Position numbers and translations under genes: made by a program. Shown in pieces: positions 40,408-50,403 of a stretch of 64,000 bases of DNA. Position 1 is the first letter of the stretch. Every line of letters begins with the position of its first letter. Source of the DNA: Skeletonema tropicum (taxonomy: Eukaryota > Bacillariophyta > Thalassiosirophyceae > Thalassiosirales > Thalassiosiraceae); contig CM074129.1 in the NCBI GenBank assembly GCA_037178625.1, positions 1,302,001 to 1,366,000 on the forward strand. The letters run 5' to 3'. A model generated the notes under the pieces. It was given only the letters and a program-made list of their open reading frames with translations. It was not told where the DNA came from and ran no database searches.

Positions 40408-43400
40408 ATGAACTTTAGCATCGTATCCATCCTCCTAGCCACCATGGCCACCACGGCCCCTACCACAACCACCGCCACCTCCTCCAAGGCGTACCGCGTC
40501 TTCAATGATACACCACGCCCCAAGACCAAGGCGGGGAAGGCTACCAACTCCTTCTCGCTCTCCTCGATCACCACCACCGAAGGATCGTTTGACGGGGAAG
40601 CAAAGGCGTCAAAGGCAAATCTTTGTCTTTCGACTTCATTGTATGTCTCCTCATCATCATCCTCCAAGTCGTCCAAGATTACCGTTCTACCCACGTCTTT
40701 GTCCATCGCTTCCAAGGCGGTCAAAGAATCATCCAAGACTGAAAAGGGAGCCAAGGCAGATAAGGGTGCAAACGATGTTTCGTCGGGACACTCTGGTGAC
40801 ATCGTCGATGATGCTCCCTCGTCTTTGTCCATTGCTTCCAAGGCGGTCAAGGAATCCAAGACTGACAAGGAGTCCAAGGCGGATAAGGGTGTGAGCGAGG
40901 CGTCAGTACATTCCGGTGATATCGTTGATGATGCTCCCTCGTCTTTGTCCATCGCTTCCAAGACGGGCAAGGAATCCAAGACTGACAAGGAATCCAAGGC
41001 GGATAAGGGTGCAAACGATCCGTCTGGACATTCCGGTGATATCGTTGATGATGCTCGCTCGTTCAACTCCAAATCCTTCAAAGAAGGAGGAGGAGGAGGA
41101 GAAAGTGGAGACGGAAGTGGCGGAGACGAAAGCAGTGGAGACGAAAGCGGAGAAGGTGGAAGAGCAAAATCTGCGAAGAAGTCAAAGAAAGGAGCTGACG
41201 CCGGGGAAGTCGATGACTCGGGAGCGGATAGTAAGGCGTCCAAAGTGGACGCGTCCGAAGACGAAGATGATGACACGGGAGTGGATAGCAAGGCGTCCAA
41301 GGATGAAGATGACGACACAGGAGCGGATAGTGGGGATGATGACAACATGGGAGCAGATAGCAAGTCTGGCAAACAAGCAAAGGTGCCCAAAGCAAAAGCG
41401 CCCAAAAGCATCCCCCAATTCAGTCATGTCGTCTTTAGTCTCCCGACTTATTCTCCCACGTTTGAGCCAACCAGCAAGGTAAGTTGATAATGCCCCAGAT
41501 TGATTTTATGCTTTCAAAACGCAATGCATCTAATATTTACCACGTCCGTTCTTCATCATTACAGCCGTCTAAAGCGTCTTCCTCCCATCCTAGTATGGCA
41601 CCTTCTGAATCTGCTCAGCCGTCATCCGGGCCTAGCTTGAGTCCCTCTGTCTCGGTCAAACCCTCATCTGATCCTTCCACGGCTCCGTCTGAATCAGCTC
41701 AGCCATCGTCTGATTCTTCCTTGGCTCCCTCCGTTTCTGGACAGCCATCATCTGACCCAACTGCATCGCCTTCGATGTCAAGTGCACCTTCATCTCATCC
41801 TAGTGCAGCTCCTTCTGAATCTGCTGAGCCATCGTCAGGCCCGAGTTTGAGTCCCTCTGTGTCAGCCCAACCCTCGTCCGATCCTACCTTGGCTCCATCT
41901 GCATCTGCTGAGCCATCGTCAGGACCTAGTCAGGCTCCCTCTACTTCTGGGCAGCCTTCGTCAGACCCAAGTTCATCGCCTTCGACATCAAGTGAGCCTT
42001 CTTCTCATCCTAGCTCAGCTCCATCTGTGTCAGCGAAGCCATCATCAGAGCCTAGCATGAGCCCATCAGTGTCGGCCAAACCTTCATCTGATCCTTCCTT
42101 GGCTCCGTCTGAATCAGCTGAGCCATCGTCAGGCCCGAGTTTCAGCCCATCTGTGTCGGCCCAGCCGTCGTCAGATCCTTCCTTGAATCCGTCTGAATCA
42201 GCTCAGCCATCATCAGGACCTACTCAGGTTCCCTCCGTTTCTGGACAGCCATCGTCAGACCCAAGTGCATCACCTTCGACGTCAAGTGAGCCTTCCTCTC
42301 ATCCAAGCTCAGGTCCATCTGTGTCAGCGAAGCCATCATCAGGTCCTAGCTTGAGCCCCTCGGTATCAGCCCAACCGTCGTCTGATCCTTCATTGGCTCC
42401 ATCTGAATCAGCTCAGCCATCGTCTGATCCTTCCTTGGCTCCCTCTGTGTCGGCCCAACCTTCATCTGACCCGACTGCATCGCCTTCGACGTCAAGTGAG
42501 CCTTCGTCTCATCCTAGCTCAGCTCCTTCAGAATCTGCTGAGCCCTCGTCTGGACCTAGCTTGAGCCCCTCTGTGTCGGCCCAGCCGTCGTCTGATCCTA
42601 CCTTGGCTCCGTCTGAATCAGCTGAGCCTTCCGGTACTCCCACAAAGGTGAGTGATACAAAGTAATTCTGTCTTCATGCATCAGTGCTTGATCGTGCTCA
42701 CATTTTTTCATTTGTTATATCATTTCCTTATTAGATTCCCACCGACATTCCAACTTATTATCCCACGTTGGAGCCTACAATCTCTCCGACTGCCCAGCCA
42801 ACTACGCGTCGTCCTACTCAGCGTATGGTATGTCAATCTGGAAATTTTGTCGATGCCCTTGGACGTGATTGTTTCTGGTACATCCCTGACAACGTGGAGC
42901 AAGGATGCGAGTCTCTCCGCGATTCAAGCACGGACGTTGATTTGACTAATGAAGATGGAGAAACGCCATGGAGTGAATGCTGCTTCTGCGGTGGAGGATA
43001 TTTGGTTCCTGACCATCCCAATCCCACGGACAAGCCCACAGAATCGTCTCGGCCAAGTTTGGCTCCTTCGCCTGTACCGTCATCCACGCCTTCGTCTGCG
43101 CCCAGTTTGAGTCCCTCTGTGTCATTGAAGCCCTCTTCTGCGCCTAGTTTGAGTTTGAGTCCCTCGAAGTCAGCCCAGCCTTCCCGTATGCCTGCGAACA
43201 TTCCAATTTATTATCCACCTACACTCCCTCCGGCTGCCCAGCCAACTACGCGTCGTCCTACACATCGAATGGTATGCCAATCTGGGGCTTTTGTCGATGC
43301 CCTTGGACGCGATTGTTTCTGGTACATCCCTGAGAATGTGGAGCAAGGATGCGAGTCTCTCCGTGATTCAAGCACGGACGTTGATTTGACCAATAGCGAA

Positions 43401-43481
43401 GGCAAAACCCCATGGGATGAGTGCTGCTTTTGCGGTGGAGGATATGTGGTCCCTTACAATCCCAACAATCCCACGAACTGA
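40408..43481 (+). CDS. Secreted Lys-cluster/Pro-Ser/Cys-rich protein, paralogue A
   Basis: Three exons (40408-41478, 41565-42647, 42735-43481), both introns GT-AG and phase 0, give 966 residues. Residues 1 to about 27 form a signal peptide. Exon 1 then encodes three repeats of about 40 residues with lysine at every third position (pattern Lys-x-x-Lys-x-x-Lys-x-x-Lys), alternating with Asp/Ser segments, then a Gly/Glu/Asp-rich acidic stretch and a Lys/Ala/Pro cluster. Exon 2 is a long run of Pro-Ser-Ser and Ser-Val-Ser/Glu-Ser-Ala units. Exon 3 has two Cys-rich modules of about 55 residues ending Glu-Cys-Cys-Phe-Cys-Gly-Gly-Gly-Tyr, separated by more Pro/Ser repeats. The Lys spacing resembles pentalysine clusters that direct diatom proteins to silica. 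That role is an inference. Its paralogue is at 46395. Confidence 0.8.
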
Positions 43482-43634
43482 GAATCTTTTCCTCCATGAG
43501 GGTTTAGATCCTAGTAGTGAGATAATGAACGTTCTCCGTTCTCCGTGTGTAGGTATAAGAGATTTGATTTTGGAGAATGTAGAAATACCAATGGAAAATA
43601 GGATATAAAATAGTATGATGATTTGTCAAAAAAA
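43482..43634. other. Duplicated 3' flank
   Basis: Corresponds to 50123-50265 with small indels. It holds no gene of its own. Confidence 0.7.
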
Positions 43635-43772
43635 TCACTTGGCACCAAGAGGAAATACTTTCAGACAAGAACGATCTGGTCTGAGCTGCAATAAGATTCC
43701 AGAATCGTCACTTCTCTGATAATGAAGTTCTCTAAAGCATGAAGCACAAGAGGAGTCCCCATTGAATTATCC
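43635..43772 (-). pseudogene. Truncated copy of the SNAPC3 3' end
   Basis: Encodes the last 45 residues or so of the intact SNAPC3 gene (50266-50403) including its stop, then breaks off. It is a by-product of the segmental duplication and cannot be functional by itself. Confidence 0.88.
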
Positions 43773-43819
43773 ATTGAATTTACGGTTATATTGCTTACTA
43801 CCATCATCGGGATAAACTC

Positions 43820-45010
43820 CTAGCTTGTAATAAGGATTTCGTGGCGTATTGCACCAAAGACATATCTTTTCACATTGATAAGATCAACAATCAACATAAT
43901 AAGAGTGACTACAGAAGCGCTTATCGCAATGATTTTGAAGAGGCTCGCGGAGTCGTCGGCTGCTACTTCCTCTTCCTTGATGAGATCGGCACGTGTCATG
44001 AGAGATGACGGGTCGCTGCCGACATATTCCAGAGAAACAATGTTGGGATCATCAACATGAAAGAACTTATCGAACATTACTTCGAGCTGAAGGTAAAAGT
44101 TTGTCATGAGCTCCTCTTCCTGCTCAGGATCATCTGGTCCTTCAACAATCAACGTGTTCATCCCTTCGATTACGTTGCAACTTTGAGCCTCTTTGTTTTG
44201 AGCGACACAAACATCTACATGAAAGAATTCAGAAATGCATCAACATTATGTGAGAGGAGAGAAATCGTCAATCCAAACAAGGGACAACAACATGATAAGA
44301 ACTTACATTCAGTCGACACAATATCTTCCGGAGAGGACTCCAACGCAACAAGGCTAGTCTCAGCCGTCTCGACGGATAGGCGCATGTCTACTCCATTGAT
44401 ACACATTATAAGATGTAGCATACCCTCAATCTCATCGGCAACACTTTCAAAGACAATCGTCTCAACAATGTAGAAGTAGGGCACTTCGATCGATCTCTCA
44501 GAGATACCGGAGCGGGGCCCCACATCACATGACCCGTCAAGACCTCTGGGTTGAAGATGTTACCAGTTGAGTTATCAGACGAAGATGGAATGGTTGTGTA
44601 TTCTGACCTAGAGGAATTGAGAATCGGAGTGGTTTCGTTCTCAAATGGGACAAAAATAGAAATTGGATTATCCTCAGTGATGTTCCATTGCCTTCATCTT
44701 CACCCATGTTGATAGGAGCATCCTCATACATTGGATGGCTGAAGTTCCATTGCCTATTGCCTTGACGTCCACCAATGTTGATAGGAATTCCACTCTTGAT
44801 ATCGTCATCAGTGGACGAAGAGAGATTATCCTTATTAGCGGATGTTGCATTGCCGTCGCCTTCGTCGATGGTGGATGTAGCATTTACGTCCTCCTCGACT
44901 GTTATCGGGTGACTCTTCCTCTGGCTACTGGATACTCTTGACGGGGCTACTACACTTAACACTTCTGCTTCTGACGATGACTTATGAACTTTCAAACTTG
45001 ACTTCATTCA
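43820..45010 (-). pseudogene. Chimeric pseudogene
   Basis: Read on the minus strand, the first part (about 44897-45010 and upstream) matches the 5' UTR and first codons of the gene at 29124-31670, but the ATG is lost. From about 44897 down to about 43890 it matches the internal acidic region, Cys domain, intron and membrane span of the gene at 58586-61594. The intron with its GT and AG is still present, so the copy was made from DNA and not from mRNA. A one-base deletion near 44683 breaks the frame. The 3' end diverges just after the membrane span and ends in an unrelated tail. It is probably not functional, though two partial frames (44523-44215 and 44161-43820) remain open. Confidence 0.8.
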
Positions 45011-45107
45011 TTGAAACAACGAACAACAACAAGGAACGAAAAATGTGAGAAGCGAAAGAACAAAACACAACACAAAACAAAAGAAAGGCTCAGCTCTAGT
45101 TAGATCC

Positions 45108-45661
45108 TGTTAGAAATGATAAAGTCACTGTCCCAGTAATCGATTACTGGGACAGTGACTTTATCATTTCTAACATAATGCAAGTCACCAGTCCGTTCCT
45201 AGACTGATGACAGGATTACGAGCCTTGACAGGACCGTAAGTCCATGCCATCTCTAGTCGATAGAAATGATAAAGTCACTGTCCCAGTAATCGTCATTTCT
45301 AACATAATGCAAGTCACCAGTCCGTTCCTAGACTGATGACAGGATTACGAGCCTTGACAGGACCGTAAGTCCATGCCATCTCTAGTCGATTACTGGAGAC
45401 AGGAGTAGGCTAGCGCAGGTCACACCTTGCAGCGTCCACCTACATCTAGTGGGAATTACATTACTAGTATTCCTCTAGCTAGATCTTTATCTCCTAGTCC
45501 GCCTACCCGCAGTAGTATTTCCTCTTATCCATACCTCTCTCTAGGTGGGAAATAGAGGCTTTTTTACCTCGCTGGACTCGAACTGGTGACTTGCATTATG
45601 TTAGAAATGATAAAGTCACTGTCTCAGGATTACTGGGACAGTGACTTTATCATTTCTAACA
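45108..45661. mobile_element. Foldback transposon (554 bp) with palindromic ends
   Basis: Ends are TGTTAGAAAT...ATTTCTAACA and the flanks are GATCC (45103-45107 and 45662-45666), a 5 bp target duplication. The left end is a perfect 66 bp palindrome (45109-45174) and the right end a 61 bp imperfect one (45600-45660). Next to each is an inverted CATAATGCAAGTCACCAGT block. A direct duplication of about 98 bases (45164-45261 and 45293-45390) lies inside. The related 5' flank at about 31830-31880 lacks the element and acts as an empty site. No coding capacity. The classification is unclear (foldback/MITE-like). Confidence 0.82.
45109..45174. repeat. Perfect 66 bp palindrome
   Basis: Each 33-base arm starts GTTAGAAATGATAAAGTCAC and the centre is ATCGAT. 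I found no mismatch and no spacer. Confidence 0.92.
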
Positions 45662-45666
45662 GATCC

Positions 45667-46394
45667 AAGCTTCGGTCGAGCTTGAGCTTTATGAGCTGGG
45701 TTAGTCGAGCGAAGCAGAGCTTTACCCGTCATTTCGCTTGAAATTCCTGTCCGTCCTTCCGTCAATCAGTGTGTCCGTAGTGGACAAAAATCAACGCAAA
45801 GCAACTTGGACGCACGATTGGAATGGAAGGCTTCGCATGCTGTCTGTGCTTCACAGCAGCATCGATGTGCAATACCCGTGAAAAGGCAAGAGAAAGCAAA
45901 TCTGTAGAAAGAGTCTGAAGTCGTAACAGACTGAAGAACGGCACCGGGAAGAGCTGTCACAAATTTCAAGCAATCAAATAAGAGAAGAATAGAGTAATAA
46001 GTGATACACAGAAAGAGCGCATATGATCAAGCGTGTATGCAATCAATGGATCAAAGTTGAGGAGAAACAATGTAGGTACATACGTGCAGTACAAGTGGAA
46101 CAGAGAGATTGCAGAGAAAAATAATATTAGTCTGAGACTGAGATGCCGAGAAGAAGAAAGAAAGTTATTCACGAAGCTTAAGCTGCTGCGTACAATTTTC
46201 TTTAGTCGCACCGGTTATCTGAGCGGTAATGGTAATTTGGTACAAGGTACATTGTACTTATATACATACATTTATGTACAAACGCGAACAAAAAGAGCGC
46301 ACTACAAAGAGCAAATCTTGTGATCGTTGGTTCCATCCGGACCATAAATCAACAGAAACCTCCATTGATATATCGAATAACAACAGCAGCAACC
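45667..46394. other. Intergenic region and promoter of paralogue B
   Basis: No gene is supported. From about 46202 on, the sequence matches the promoter of paralogue A (about 40196-40407), including a shared GCGGTAATGGTAATTTGGTA segment. Confidence 0.55.
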
Positions 46395-49300
46395 ATGAAC
46401 TTTAGCATCGTATCCATCCTCCTAGCCACCATGGCCACCACGGCCCCTACCACAACCACCGCCACCTCCTCCAAGGCGTACCGCGTCTTCAATGATACAC
46501 CACGCCCCAAGACCAAGGCAGGGAAAGCTACCTCCTTCTCGCTCTCCTCGGTCGTCACCACCGAAGGATCGTTTGACGGGGAAGCAAAGGCGTCAAAGGC
46601 AAATCTTTGTCTTTCGACTTCTTTGTATGTCTCCTCATCATCATCCTCCAAGTCGTCCAAGATTACCGTTCTACCCTCGCCTTTGTCCATCGCTTCCAAA
46701 GCGGTCAAAGAATCATCCAAGACTCACAAGGAGTCCAAGGCGGATAAGGGTGCAAACGATGTTTCGTCGAATCACTCTGGTGATATCGTTGATAATGCTC
46801 CCTCGTCTTTGTCCATCGCTTCCAAAGCGGTCAAGGAATCCAAGACTGAAAAGGGAGCCAAGGCGGATAAGGGTGCAAACGATGTGCCGTCGGGACACTC
46901 TGGTGACATCGTCGATGATGCTCCCTCGTCTTTGTCCATTGCTTCCAAGTCAGTCAAGAAATCCAAGACTGACAAGGAATCCAAGGCGGATAAGGGTGTG
47001 AGCGAGGCGTCGGGACACTCCGGTGATATCGTTGATGATGCTCCCTCGTTCAACTCCAAATCCTTCAAAGAAGGAGGAGGAGGAGGAGAAAGTGGAGACG
47101 GAAGTGGCGGAGACGAAAGCAGTGGAGACGAAAGCGGAGAAGGTGGAAGAGCAAAATCTGCGAAGAAGTCAAAGAAAGGAGCTGATGCCGGGGAAGTCGA
47201 TGACTCGGGAGCGGATAGTAAGGCGTCCAAAGTGGACGCGTCCGAAGACGAAGATGATGACACGGGAGTGGATAGCAAGGCGTCCAAGGATGAAGATGAC
47301 GACACAGGAGCGGATAGTGGGGATGATGACAACATGGGAGCAGATAGCAAGTCTGGCAAACAAGCAAAGGTGCCCAAAGCAAAAGCGACCAAAAGCATTC
47401 CTCAATTCAGTCATGTCGTCTTTATTCTTCCGACTTATTCTCCCACGTTTGAGCCATCCAACAAGGTAAGTTGATTATGCTCCCGATTGATTTATGCTTT
47501 CAAAACCCACTGCATCTAATGTTTACCACGTCCGTTCTTTGTTAAAGCCCACGAAAGCTCCCAGCGATGAACCTTCAGAATTGCCATCGACTGATCCTAC
47601 AAAGGTGAGATATTGTCAGAGTTTTCAGTGTCAAACCACAATGAATGATATGATAGTATCGTACTCACGATCTTTGTGTTTAAACCTCATTCTTTCAGAC
47701 ACCAACTGCGACCCCCTCCTCAAGATCTAGTTTGGCTCCCTCCGTTTCTGGTCAGCCATCGTCAGACCCAAGTTCATCGCCTTCGACGTCAAGTGCACCT
47801 TCCTCTCATCCTAGCTCAGCCCCATCTATGTCAGCGAGGCCATCGTCGGGTCCTAGTTTGAGTCCCTCTGTGTCGACCCAACCCTCGTCTGATCCTACCT
47901 TGGCTCCGTCTGAATCAGCTGAGCCGTCATCAGGTCCTAGCTTGAGTCCCTCAGTGTCGGTCCAACCCTCGTCTGATCCTACCTTGGCTCCCTCTGAATC
48001 AGCTCAGCCATCATCAGGACCTAGTCAGGCTCCCTCTGAATCAGCCCAACCATCGTCAGACCCAAGTTCATCGCCTTCAACGTCAAGTGAGCCTTCCTCT
48101 CATCCTAGTATGGCACCTTCTGAATCAGCTGAGCCGTCATCAGGTCCTAGCTTGAGTCCCTCGGTGTCAGCCGAACCCTCGTCAACGCCTTCCTTGGCTC
48201 CGTCTGAATCAGCTCAGCCATCATCAGGACCTAGTCAGTCTCCCTCTGAATCAGCCCAACCATCGTCAGACCCAAGTGGATCGCCTTCGACATCAAGTGC
48301 ACCTTCCTCTCATCCTAGCGCGGCTCCATCAGAATCAGCTGAGCCATCATCAGGTCCTAGCTTGAGCCCCTCAGTATCAGCCCAACCCTCGTCGGAGCCT
48401 TCCTTGGCTCCCTCTGTATCAGCTGAGCCATCATCAGGTCCTAGTCAGGTTCCCTCCGTTTCTGGGCAGCCATCGTCAGACCCAAGTTCATCGCCTTCAA
48501 CGTCAAGTGAGCCTTCCTCTCATCCTAGTATGGCACCTTCTGAATCAGCTGTGCCGTCATCAGGTCCCAGCTTGAGTCCCTCTGTGTCGGCCCAACCCTC
48601 TTCTGATCCTAGTATGACACCTTCTGAATCAGCTCAGCCATCATCAGGACCTAGTCAGGCTCCCTCTGAATCAGCCCAACCATCGTCAGACCCAAGTGGA
48701 TCGCCTTCGACATCAAGTGCACCTTCCTCTCATCCTAGCGCTGCTCCATCTGAATCAGCTGAGCCATCATCAGGTCCTAGTTTGAGTCCCTCGGTATCAG
48801 CCCAACCCTCGTCGGAGCCTTCCTTGGCTCCCTCTGAATCAGCTCAGCCATCATCAGGACCTACCCAGGTTCCCTCCGTTTCTGGACAGCCATCGTCAGA
48901 CCCAAGTGCATCGCCTTCGACGTCAAGTGAACCTTCCTCTCATCCTAGTATGGCACCTTCTGAATCAGCTGTGCCGTCATCAGAGCCTAGCTTGAGCCCC
49001 TCAGTATCAGCCCAACCGTCGTCTGATCCTTCATTGGCTCCATCTGAATCAGCTCAGCCATCGTCTGATCCTTCCTTGGCTCCTTCTGTATCAGCCCAAC
49101 CTTCATCTGACCCGACTGCATCGCCTTCGACGTCAAGTGAGCCTTCTTCGTATCCTAGTGCAGCTCCTTCAGAATCTACTGAGCCCTCGTCTGGACCTAG
49201 CTTGAGTCCCTCTGTGTCGGCCCAGCCGTCGTCTGATCCTACCTTGGCTCCGTCTGAATCAGCTGAGCCTTCCGGTACTCCCACAAAGGTGAGTGATACA

Positions 49301-50403
49301 AAGTAATTCTGTCTTCATGCATCAGTGCTTGATCGTGCTCACATTTTTTCATTTGTTATATCATTTCCTTATTAGATTCCCACCGACATTCCAACTTATT
49401 ATCCCACGTTGGAGCCTACAATCTCTCCGACTGCCCAGCCAACTACGCGTCGTCCTACTCAGCGTATGGTATGTCAATCTGGAAATTTTGTCGATGCCCT
49501 TGGACGTGATTGTTTCTGGTACATCCCTGACAACGTGGAGCAAGGATGCGAGTCTCTCCGTGATTCAAGCACTGATGTCGATTTGACTAATGAAGATGGA
49601 GAAACGCCATGGGGCGAGTGCTGCTTTTGCGGTGGAGGATATTTGGTTCCTGACCATCCCAATCCCACGGACAAGCCCACAGAATCGTCTCGACCAAGTT
49701 TGGCTCCTTCGACTGTACCGTCATCCACGCCTTCGTCTGCGCCCAGTTTGAGTCCCTCTGTGTCATTGAAGCCCTCTTCTGCGCCTAGTTTGAGTTTGAG
49801 TCCCTCGAAGTCAGCCCAGCCTTCCCGTATGCCTGCGAACACTCCAATTTATTATCCACCTACACTCCCTCCGGCTGCCCAGCCAACTACGCGTCGTCCT
49901 ACACATCGAATGGTATGCCAATCTGGAGCTTTTGTCGATGCCCTTGGACGCGATTGTTTCTGGTACGTCCCTGAGAATGTGGAGCAAGGATGCGAGTCTC
50001 TCCGTGATTCAAGCACGGACGTTGATTTGACCAATAGCGAAGGCAAAACCCCATGGGATGAGTGCTGCTTTTGCGGTGGAGGATATGTGGTCCCTTACAA
50101 TCCCAACAATCCCACGAACTGAGAGTCTTTTCCTCCATGAGGGTTTAGATTCTTGTAGTGAGATGAACGTTCTCCGTGTGTAGGTATAAGAGATTTGATT
50201 TTGGAGAATGTAGAAATATCAATGGAAAATAGGATATAAAATAGTATGATGATTTGTCAAAAAATTCACTTGGCACCAAGAGGAAATACTTTCAGACAAG
50301 AACGATCTGGTCTGAGCTGCAATAAGATTCCAGAATCGTCACTTCTCTGATAATGAAGTTCTCTAAAGCATGAAGCACAAAGAGGAGTCCCCATTAAATT
50401 ATC
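46202..50403 (+). repeat. Segmental duplication, source copy
   Basis: Matches 40196-43772. It ends inside the intact SNAPC3 gene. It is longer than the derived copy because the Pro/Ser repeat exon is expanded and an extra small exon is present. Confidence 0.85.
46395..50122 (+). CDS. Secreted Lys-cluster/Pro-Ser/Cys-rich protein, paralogue B
   Basis: Four exons (46395-47465, 47548-47604, 47699-49288, 49376-50122) with GT-AG phase 0 introns give 1154 residues. The domain order is that of paralogue A: signal peptide, three Lys-every-third-residue repeats, an acidic Gly/Asp/Glu stretch, Pro/Ser repeats, and two Cys-rich modules each ending in Glu-Cys-Cys-Phe-Cys-Gly-Gly-Gly-Tyr. Differences are a 19-codon exon 2 absent from A and a much longer Pro/Ser exon (530 codons against 361). 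The last exon (747 bases) differs from that of A at only a few positions, pointing to recent duplication or conversion. It is likely extracellular, heavily O-glycosylated or phosphorylated on Ser; a silica or cell-wall role is inferred from composition. Confidence 0.8.

Larger units (their letters stand above)
40196..43772 (+). repeat. Segmental duplication, derived copy
   Basis: Matches 46202-50403: shared promoter, a full paralogous gene, 3' flank and the last 138 bases of the SNAPC3 coding region on the opposite strand. The homology stops inside SNAPC3, so this block is the copy and the right-hand block is the source. Confidence 0.85.

Noticed and set aside
40347..41411. 354-residue minus-strand frame
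   Set aside because: Shadow of the Lys/Ser/Asp repeat exon of the plus-strand gene, produced by biased codons; the same happens at 46772-47398.
45560..45600. Possible tRNA gene around GGACTCGAACTGG
   Set aside because: The T-arm bases do not pair and no anticodon or acceptor stem could be found; it is part of the foldback element.
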